This document shows, piece by piece, positions 24,890 through 32,600 of a stretch of DNA of 64,000 nt; within the stretch, counting starts at the first letter, position 1, and every line of letters starts with the position of its first letter. A program made the position numbers and the translations under genes. The notes below the pieces were generated by a model. It made no database searches and was not told the DNA's origin. It saw only the letters and a list, made by a program, of their open reading frames with translations. Source of the DNA: Sinorhizobium alkalisoli (GTDB taxonomy: Bacteria; Pseudomonadota; Alphaproteobacteria; Rhizobiales; Rhizobiaceae); the NCBI RefSeq assembly GCF_008932245.1, contig NZ_CP034910.1:496001-560000 (forward strand), in the 5' to 3' direction.

Positions 24890-25684
24890 ATGAACCAACA
24901 GGCTCATGAACACAAGGCGCAGCATTCGATGCCCGGCGATACGACCCTTCCTCCCCGCGAAAACGAAACGAGTCGAGGCTCCTATCCCGTTTCCGAGCGC
25001 AACAAGCTGCGCCGGGTGCACGAGCGTGGCCGCTATGACCGCGAGGCGGTTCATGCAGTGCTCGACGCGGCGATGCTCTGCCATGTCGCCTATTCGATCG
25101 AGGGCGAGCCCTATTGCACGCCGACGATCCACTGGCGCGAGGGTGACCGTCTTTACTGGCACGGTTCATCGGCAAGCCGCATGCTGCGTCAGCTCAAGGC
25201 CGGCGCGCACGTGTGCCTGACGGTCAGCCATCTCGACGGCCTCGTTCTGGCCCGCTCCGGCTTTCACCATTCGGTGAATTACCGCTCGGCGATGTGCTTC
25301 GGTACGGCGCGGATCGTCGATGACCGGCATGAAAAGGAGCATGCGCTCGAGACGCTCATCGAGCGCTTCTATCCGGGACGCGCGCGCCTTCTTCGCCCAT
25401 TGGAGCCTCAGGAAATCAAGGCGACGATGGTGATCGGCATGGAGATAGAGGAGGCTTCGGCCAAGATGCGCGCGGCAGGCGTTGGCGATGACGAGGACGA
25501 CTATGCGCTGCCGATCTGGGCGGGCGTTATTCCCGTCCGCACGGTCGTCGACCCGCTCAAGGCCTGTTCGCGGCTGTTGTCGGATGTGCCGGTGCCGGAG
25601 GGGCTTTCGGGCTTTGCGCCGGGTCGCGGGCTCGACGAGGTTCTGCTGGAAAACCAGCGGCTCTACGAGATGAGCGCCGGCTGA
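24890..25684 (+). CDS. Pyridoxamine-5'-phosphate-oxidase-fold flavoprotein
   Basis: A 264-residue FMN-binding split-barrel protein of the NimA/PNPOx-like kind: AVLDAAMLCHVAYSIEGEPYCTPTIHWREGD is the conserved flavin-binding start, followed by LYWHGSSASRMLR and the C-terminal helix with PVPEGLSGF. Such proteins are reductases or B6-vitamer-binding proteins; the MocR neighbour suggests a B6 or amine link. ATG at 24890 is listed; a TTG at 24866 would lie in the palindrome and an ATG at 24929 region is also possible. No strong ribosome-binding site was seen. Confidence 0.72.
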   Translation: MNQQAHEHKAQHSMPGDTTLPPRENETSRGSYPVSERNKLRRVHERGRYDREAVHAVLDAAMLCHVAYSIEGEPYCTPTIHWREGDRLYWHGSSASRMLRQLKAGAHVCLTVSHLDGLVLARSGFHHSVNYRSAMCFGTARIVDDRHEKEHALETLIERFYPGRARLLRPLEPQEIKATMVIGMEIEEASAKMRAAGVGDDEDDYALPIWAGVIPVRTVVDPLKACSRLLSDVPVPEGLSGFAPGRGLDEVLLENQRLYEMSAG

Positions 25685-26032
25685 CGTTGGTCCCGTGCCC
25701 TGTAGCCTGTCTCGGCCGCTTCCTTCCGGACGCCGCGCTACTGTCGGCACGCCCACGGGCGGTCGGATCACGCTTTGTAAGGAAGCGATGTAACCCAGGG
25801 CACATTTTCCTGCGGAGAATGCTCTATTCTCACCTTCGTTAATGCGCAGCAACTCCTCCCAACTGCGCGAGACGTCGATCGGTTGCACGCCCCTCCCGGG
25901 ACCGATCGGACCAAAGACCCCGACGCCTTCGCCAGGCTCGGGGTCTTCTTCTACGGCACTACACGTCACGTCCCGCTTTCATGGCCGCATGCCTTCCCTT
26001 ACAATCCCATGCGGACACAAAGGAGTTCTGCC
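25685..26032. other. Intergenic region with hairpins
   Basis: No supported gene. CGATCGG (25875-25881) pairs with CCGATCG (25901-25907), and the stronger hairpin is at 25915-25944. AT-rich patches near 25805-25835 may hold the promoter of the next gene. No GGAAC-type promoter was found. Confidence 0.45.
25915..25944 (+). terminator. Terminator-like hairpin
   Basis: GACCCCGA and TCGGGGTC form a perfect 8-bp stem over a 14-base loop, followed by TTCTTC. It lies between the flavoprotein gene and the DUF6494 gene and could end transcription of the former, or act as an attenuator in the leader of the latter. Confidence 0.45.
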
Positions 26033-26224
26033 ATGAGCGAAGACGCCTTCAACATGTCGGTCCGCAAGTTCCTGAAGGAGGTCGGTGTCACCTCGCAGCG
26101 CAAAATCGAGGAGACGGTGCGCGAAGGGCGGATCGGCGGCAAGACGCTGAAGGTCCGCATGACGCTGACGGCGGAAGGCACCGGCCTCAACCACGTCGTT
26201 GACGGCGAGATCGAGCTTCCATAG
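26033..26224 (+). CDS. Small DUF6494-family protein
   Basis: A 63-residue protein reading MSEDAFNMSVRKFLKEVGV then REGRIGGKTLKVRMTL and ending in VDGEIELP. I recognise this as the DUF6494 family of small conserved proteobacterial proteins; its function is unknown. The start at 26033 has AGGAG at the right distance. It stands alone, with a terminator-like hairpin upstream and a RIME-like repeat downstream. Confidence 0.7.
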   Translation: MSEDAFNMSVRKFLKEVGVTSQRKIEETVREGRIGGKTLKVRMTLTAEGTGLNHVVDGEIELP

Positions 26225-26546
26225 GCCCGGCCGGCGAGCCGGCATTAAATCGGCGTATAGGCCAGAAAATGCTGCCGGATTTTCGGGAAAGCTGGTTGGT
26301 CAGGCTCGATTCCGACAGAGCAACACAGCAACGTCGCGGCGATTGATTGAAGGCCTGCTTCATGCTGCCATTGTCGGCCGTTCTGGTCAGTCGTGCGGAT
26401 CGCGGCAGGATGGACAGCCTGCTACAGCGCCGCGCGTTTTATTAGAATCAGACGCGCAAAGGTCGCTGTAGCACTTTGTATTGCTGCATGTCTTTGTCCT
26501 TAAATCGAGGAGGATTAAAGGAGACATGCAGTAGTCCCAAGGCTGA
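26225..26546. other. Intergenic region between convergent genes, holding a RIME-like repeat
   Basis: No supported gene. The right half is the repeat at 26422-26531, which also falls just after the 3' end of the ABC transporter operon and may serve as its terminator. Confidence 0.5.
26422..26531 (+). repeat. RIME-like mosaic repeat, complete copy
   Basis: Two hairpins. The first has outer arms CTACAGCG (26422-26429) and CGCTGTAG (26464-26471) and inner arms GCGCGT and ACGCGC. The second has CTGCATGTCT (26484-26493) and AGACATGCAG (26522-26531). It matches the copy at 36363-36475 read in the other direction. It resembles the Rhizobium-specific intergenic mosaic elements known from Sinorhizobium. 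Confidence 0.72.
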
Positions 26547-27374
26547 TCATTTCAGGGCTCCCGAGGTGAGGCCGGAGACGATGCCGCGCTGCAGGAGCAC
26601 GAAGACAGCGAGCAGGGGGGTCATATAGATGGCCGCATAGGCCATTATGCTGTTCCATTCGTTGGCGTTCGGCGCCATGAAGCTGTAGAGCCCGACGCTG
26701 GCCGGCTGCAGTTCGACCCTCTGGATCATGGACCTCGAATAAACGAACTCGCCGAAGGCCTGCATGAAGATCAGCATGCCGCTGACGAGGATGCCCTTGC
26801 GCGCGAGCGGCAGGGCGATGCGGAAAAAGGCGCCGCTACGGGAATCGCCGTCCACGAGCGCCGCCTCCTCCAACTCCCGCGGAACGTTCATGAAGGTCGC
26901 GCGCACCAGCACGATGAAGAAGGGCATGCCCTTGGCGGCGATCGCGATAATGACCGCCAGGCGCGGATAGTGGAGCAGCCCGACTTGTGAGAAGCCGACG
27001 AAGATCGGCGTGATCATCAGCGATGCGGGCAGGACCTGCAGCATGAGGACGAGGAAGAGTCCGGCATCCACCCAGATATTGCGGTAGCGCGCCAGCACAT
27101 AGGCGCAGCCGACACCGAGAACCGAGACGATGGCGACGGCACCCGAGGCGATGACCAGCGAATTCAAGATATAGCGGCCCATGTTGCGGCTGTGCCAGAC
27201 GTGGCCGTAGATCTGCCACTGCGGGTCGGTTGGCCAGAAAGCCGGGGGGCTGGCAAATATAGCCGAGCCGGACTTGAGCGTGGTGATGTACATCCAGTAA
27301 AGCGGGAACAGATAGACGGTCGTGAGCACCAGCGCCGCGGCCAGCATCAGCCTTTCGCGAAGAGTGTGTCTCAT
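26547..27374 (-). CDS. Carbohydrate ABC transporter permease (MalG type)
   Basis: A 275-residue inner-membrane protein with six predicted helices and the cytoplasmic EAA loop EEAALVDGDSRSGAFFRIALPLA, the ATPase contact of importers. The C-terminal end (LLQRGIVSGLTSGALK) is typical of MalG-type permeases of the CUT1 sugar family. It overlaps the MalF-type gene by four bases. Third gene of a binding-protein–permease–permease operon without an ATPase. Confidence 0.85.
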   Translation of the reverse strand: MRHTLRERLMLAAALVLTTVYLFPLYWMYITTLKSGSAIFASPPAFWPTDPQWQIYGHVWHSRNMGRYILNSLVIASGAVAIVSVLGVGCAYVLARYRNIWVDAGLFLVLMLQVLPASLMITPIFVGFSQVGLLHYPRLAVIIAIAAKGMPFFIVLVRATFMNVPRELEEAALVDGDSRSGAFFRIALPLARKGILVSGMLIFMQAFGEFVYSRSMIQRVELQPASVGLYSFMAPNANEWNSIMAYAAIYMTPLLAVFVLLQRGIVSGLTSGALK

Positions 27375-28273
27375 CCCCGAATCTCGTGGCGCGTCGATCG
27401 GACATAGACGAAAGCGGCGACCATAACGAAGACGATCATGATGACCGAGATGGTCGCGCCTTTGGCGAAATCATATTGGCGGAAGGACAGTTCCCAGGCC
27501 CAGTACTGGGCCACATTCGACGAGTCGTTCGGCCCGCCGGAGGTAATGGCCGCGAAGAGGTCGAACTGCTGCAGCGTAAGGATGATACCGAGCGCGATGA
27601 CTGCACCAATCGAGGAACGCATCATAGGCAGGGTGATGGTCCAGAAACGCTGCCACGCATTCGCGCCGTCGAGCTCGGCTGCTTCGTAGAGGTCGGCTGG
27701 AATGGCCGACAGACCGACCGACAGGAGGATCATATTGAAGGAGATCCCAAGCCAGATATTGGCGATGATCACCCCCAACAACGAGTAGTTCGGGTCGGAA
27801 CGCCAGAAGATATTGCCGTTGATCAGGCCACTTTCGCGCAAGAGGTAATTCAGGACGCCGAAGTCGCCGGAAAGAATCCAGCTCCAGATCGCCCCCACGA
27901 CGAGACCCGGCATCACCCACGAGACCAGGAAGAGGCCGCGCAGCCAGGAGGCACCTGGAAAATTCGTCGAGAACATCAGTGCCAGCCCGAAACCGATCAG
28001 GAACTGACCGACAATGGATGCGGCGACGAATATCGCGGTATTGGCCAGAATCGGCCAGGTCTCCTGCTGCGCGAAGAGCTCGGAGTAGTTCTTGAAGCCG
28101 ACGTAGGGCCGCCAGAAGGTTCCGAGGCTGAACAGGTCCACCTGCTGCAAGCTCATCAGCACGTTATAGATGAGCGGCACGCCGGAAAGGGCGAGCAGGA
28201 AGGTGAGCGGCAGCGCAACGAGCGCAATGTCGAAGCCCTTGCCGTCCACGATGCTGGACCAGCGGCCCTTCAT
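27371..28273 (-). CDS. Carbohydrate ABC transporter permease (MalF type)
   Basis: A 300-residue protein with six predicted helices and the EAA loop YEAAELDGANAWQRFWTITLPMM. It forms the channel with the MalG-type partner. The ATG at 28273 is preceded by GGAGG; a further ATG at 28294 is possible but has no such site. It lies 32 bases after the solute-binding protein gene. Confidence 0.85.
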   Translation of the reverse strand: MKGRWSSIVDGKGFDIALVALPLTFLLALSGVPLIYNVLMSLQQVDLFSLGTFWRPYVGFKNYSELFAQQETWPILANTAIFVAASIVGQFLIGFGLALMFSTNFPGASWLRGLFLVSWVMPGLVVGAIWSWILSGDFGVLNYLLRESGLINGNIFWRSDPNYSLLGVIIANIWLGISFNMILLSVGLSAIPADLYEAAELDGANAWQRFWTITLPMMRSSIGAVIALGIILTLQQFDLFAAITSGGPNDSSNVAQYWAWELSFRQYDFAKGATISVIMIVFVMVAAFVYVRSTRHEIRG

Positions 28274-28305
28274 GTGCGGCACCTCCGCTCGCAACGCTTC
28301 TCCTT

Positions 28306-29535
28306 TCAGCCGAGCACGGCCTTGATTTTCTTCGCCGCCTGGTCAAGCGCTTCTCTGGACGACATCCGCCCGGTGAGCGCCGCCTGGATGGCATCCTGGA
28401 TCGCCTTGGAGATCTTCGGCCATTCAGGGTGCGGGCCGCGAGGCTTGGCGTATTTGAGCTGCTCGAGAAAGACGTGGAGCGCCGCATCCTTGAGCGGTTG
28501 GCCGGTCTCTCCAATATCGATATCGGCTCGAGCCGGAAGCAGGCCGAAGTCGCCGAACATGCGGTCATCCTGAGAGACGAAAAATTCGAGCACCTTGAAG
28601 GCCTCTTCGGGGTGAGCCGTGCTTGAGAAGATCGCCCAGTTGTAGTCGCCCATGGACGAGGATCGTTCTGCACCCTCTTCCGGCACCGGCAGCAATGCCA
28701 CGCCCCAGTCGAACTTGGCTTCAGCGACCATGCGGTCGAGCTCCCAGGGCCCGGAAATGGCCATGGCCGCGTTCCCGGAATTGAAGGTGCCGGTCGAGTC
28801 CCATTGGCTGCGCGTCAGCGTATCCCGGGAAGCGAGCCCCTCGTCGAGAAGCGTTTTCCAGATATCGAGCGCCTTGACCGCACCATCGGTGTTGATGTTT
28901 TCGTAGCTGGCACCGGCCATCTGCGCCCAGGGCAGGAACTGGAAGGTGCCCTCTTCGTTTCCCTTGGCCGAAAACGCTATGCCATAAACGTTGGCGGCCG
29001 GATCGGTCAGCTTTCGGGCAGCGTCCACCAATTCGGCCCAGGTCCGCGGCGGCTTGTCGGGATCAAGGCCCTTCGCCTTGAACATATCCTTGTTGTAGTA
29101 AAGTGCGATCGTGTTCGTCGCCTTGGGAACGCCGTACTGCCGGCCTTCCCACATCGTGGAGGCGAGCGGGCCGGGGAAGTAGTTTTTCGGCTCGATTACC
29201 GTAGACTTCGCGATCATGTCAGTCAGATCGAGAAAGGCACCGCGCGAGGCGAACAGGGCATGTTCCGGATTGTCAATCGCGATGATATCCGGAGCCTGGC
29301 CCGTCGAGTGGGCGCGTAGGGCCTCGCTGACCAGGTCATCGAACGGGACCTCTCGGTACTCGATCTTGATGCCCGTATCGAGCTTGTTGTAGTCGGCGAC
29401 CAGACTAGAAGCCGGCCGGTCGTTGTCGTGGGACCAGACCGAGATCGTCACATCCTCGGCGATGGCCGGAACACAGAAGCCCAGGACGCTACCCATCACG
29501 AGAGCGCTGAGCATGGCGCATTTGCGGATATTCAT
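28306..29535 (-). CDS. Periplasmic sugar-type solute-binding protein (CUT1 family)
   Basis: A 409-residue family 1 extracellular solute-binding protein with a signal peptide (cleavage after IAEDV region, near AIAED). It has the typical SVWSHDND start, [29 protein letters not shown] and [12 protein letters not shown] motifs. It delivers a sugar or glycoside to the two permeases downstream. Its ATG at 29535 has GAGGAGGA upstream. No regulator or catabolic enzyme adjoins, so the sugar cannot be named. Confidence 0.87.
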   Translation of the reverse strand: MNIRKCAMLSALVMGSVLGFCVPAIAEDVTISVWSHDNDRPASSLVADYNKLDTGIKIEYREVPFDDLVSEALRAHSTGQAPDIIAIDNPEHALFASRGAFLDLTDMIAKSTVIEPKNYFPGPLASTMWEGRQYGVPKATNTIALYYNKDMFKAKGLDPDKPPRTWAELVDAARKLTDPAANVYGIAFSAKGNEEGTFQFLPWAQMAGASYENINTDGAVKALDIWKTLLDEGLASRDTLTRSQWDSTGTFNSGNAAMAISGPWELDRMVAEAKFDWGVALLPVPEEGAERSSSMGDYNWAIFSSTAHPEEAFKVLEFFVSQDDRMFGDFGLLPARADIDIGETGQPLKDAALHVFLEQLKYAKPRGPHPEWPKISKAIQDAIQAALTGRMSSREALDQAAKKIKAVLG

Positions 29536-29679
29536 GGTCTCCTCCTCTTTGTGATCCGACGACCCCGCTATAAGGGCGAATCAAACCCGATCACCCTCTC
29601 TTGCCGTCCCTAGCTGAAACATGCACCGCATGCGAGAGCTTCATCCAGCCGCTCGTGCCGTTACAGCGCCGCCGCTGCG

Positions 29680-32600
29680 CTAGTTTCCCAGTACCGCCAT
29701 TGGGGCGGTATCTTCTGCGCCACCGGCGTCCTCCCGTTCGATTGGCAGAGTGAACTGAAACACTGCCCCACGAGGTTCGTTCCCGGCAGCCCACAGCCGC
29801 CCTCCGTGAGCCTCGATGATCGAACGGCAAATTGCCAGGCCCATGCCCATGCCGCTGGACTTGGTCGTGTAGAAAGCCTCGAACAGGCGGTCCATGCACT
29901 GCGGGTCCAGGCCAGGGCCCGAGTCGCGCACGCCGACGGTCACGCCTCCCGAGGCCGCTGTCTCGGTGCTGATCAGCAACTCCCGCTCGCCCTCGTCAAC
30001 GCTGCTCATCGCCTCGATGGCATTCATGATCAGGTTCAAGACGACCTGTTGCAGCTGGACGCGATCTCCTTCCACGGGGCGCAGGTTCTTCGCGAACTCG
30101 CTCCGCAGCGACACGCCTTGCCGCAGCACTTCGCTGCGGGTCAAGGCAATCACATGACGAACGGCTTCATTGAGGTCGAACTGCACCTTGCGAGGGGGGG
30201 CCTTCTTGACCAGGGCACGGATCCTGTCGATTACCTCGCCGGCACGGTTGGCGTTCTCGACGATCCGGCGGAGCGCCTGAACCCCTTCCTCCAGGTTGGG
30301 CGCAGGGGCTCCCAGCCAGCGCAAGGCAGCCTGGGCATTCGTGAGCGATGCGGCGATCGGCTGGTTGACTTCATGCGCGATGGAGGCTGTGAGCTGGCCC
30401 ATGGTGGCGACGCGGTTTGCGTGGGCCAAGTGCCCCTGAGCCTCGCGCAAGGCTTCCTCGCTCTCCCGCAGCGCCTCTTCGGCGCGCTTGCGTTCGGTCA
30501 GATCGAGCACGAAGGCGACCCCTTGGTTCCGGGTTTCTTCGAACGACGCCCGGCCGACCAGCACGGGCACACGGCTGCCGTCCTTGCGGATATATTCCTT
30601 CTCGTAAGGGGGCTGGCTCCCGGCCGGTTCGTAATCTTGCGCTCCTCCTGCCGGGCGATCGAGCCATTCCGGCGGCGTCAGGTCCGTCCAGCGGAGGCGA
30701 CCCGAGACGAGATCATCGCGCTCGTAGCCCACGATATGGAGGAAGGCGTCATTGGCCTCGAGAATGCGGCCTTCGAGATCCCAGATGATGATTCCGATGA
30801 TATTGGCTTCGACGAGACGCCGTATCTTTGCCTCGCGCTCGACGAGATCGCGGTACAACCGGGTATTCTCGAGCGAGATGGCTGCCTGAGAGGCGAGCAG
30901 CTTCAGTACTGCGATGCGGGCCGGCGCGAAGACACGAGCCGCAAGGTTGTTCTCGAGGTAGAGCACGCCCGTCAACTGACCCTGGTTCAGCAACGGCAGG
31001 CAAAGCACGGAACGGGCTTGGTGCTGACGGATGTATGGATCTGCGGAAAACGAGCTCCGAGCCGCGGCGTCGCCGAGAATCACGCTCTCCTTTGTGCGCA
31101 GAACATGTTGCAGGATCGATTCCGGTAGCGTGATCGCGCTTGGCACCTCGTCGCGGAGCTGCACGACGACCGCGTCTCCGCGGGTCATGGCCTCCGCCAT
31201 GATCCGTGGCTCACCGCCCGCGATCAACAGGCCGCGTTCCGCCCCCGCCTGCTCGATGGCAGTGCGCATGAGCGTGTTCAGCAGCTTTTCGAAAACGATC
31301 TCGCCGGAGATGGCTTGCGACACCTTGATCACGGTGGCGAGGTCGAGATGTTCGATCGACGCCCCGATCGTCCCCGTCTGGCGGCGCACCGGCGCGTCAT
31401 CCGGCATATCGGGATATAAAGTATCGAGTTGCTGCACTTTGCCAACAGCCCCCCAACTTCGGTAGCAGTGTCGCGCGCTTCGCAAATGGGCGTGGAAATT
31501 CGTCTCGAAGCCACGCGCCGCGTAGAAGCGCGCGGCCAGTTCGTGGGCGAGCGCCTCGTGGTGGACAAGGCCGTTGTCTCGAGCCGAGCGGATCGCCTGC
31601 TCGTAGAGACGCTGCGCGTCGAGCTCCCGCCCCTTGAGGCGGGCGATCTCGGCTTCCACCAGCGCGGCGCGACTTGCGAAGTTTTCAGGACAGTTCTCGG
31701 CCCACTCCCGGAGTCGGCGGCGGTGGGCGGTCAGGGCGTCCCGGTGAAGGGCTCGCTCCTCGACGGAGGCGGTGTCGCAGAGCGCGGCCCGCGCCAGCGC
31801 AGAATAGAGATGATATTCCGCCCGCTCGAAGATGGCCGGCGACATCCACAGGAGGCTTTCTGCTTTGGTCGCCGCCAGAACGGCGGCGGGATGGTCGCCA
31901 GCGAGGAAGCGGGCCTGCAGCTTGCGGATCCAGTACAACCATGCGGCGACCGACAGGCGCGGATCTTCCTCCAGATGCTGCTCGAACCGATCCTCATCGA
32001 AGCGCGCATCATTGAAAGAGCCGAAGATGGCAGTCTGGCCGCGGAGAGTTCGAACAAGGCGGAGCTGTGCGGTGATGAGGTCGACGACAAGACCGAACCG
32101 GGCCTGGCGCGCGAAGCCGAGCCCGGCTTCAGCCTCGCGCTGCACCTCGGTGAGCGGATCACCGCCGGCGAGGAGTTGCGTGAGGATGTTGTTGCAACTG
32201 AAGGCCGCGTAGGTCAGGTCACCTACCTGATGCGCCGCATCGAAGGCGTGCCGTGCGATCGGCCGGCCCGGCTGGAAGTGCCGTGCCGACGGCATTGCGA
32301 GGTTTCCAAAGGCGAGATAGACGCGGGCCTTCAGGCGATCGATCCCACGCTGCTGAACCAGGTCAAGACCGAGCTGGCCGAATCGGAGTCCGGCCTTGTA
32401 GTCACCGAAAAACAGCCCCAGCACATTGCCGACCGTGGCGTAGGCGTAGCACGATGCGTCGCTGTTGCCGTGTTCAAGGCTCAGGGTCACCATGCGCCCG
32501 ATGACGAGCGGGCGCAGGTTCTCGTCGGTGAACAAGGCAGGGGACACGAGCGAGGTAAGAACGTTCATCGTGGCGGATGCGACCGGATCGGCCATCGGGG

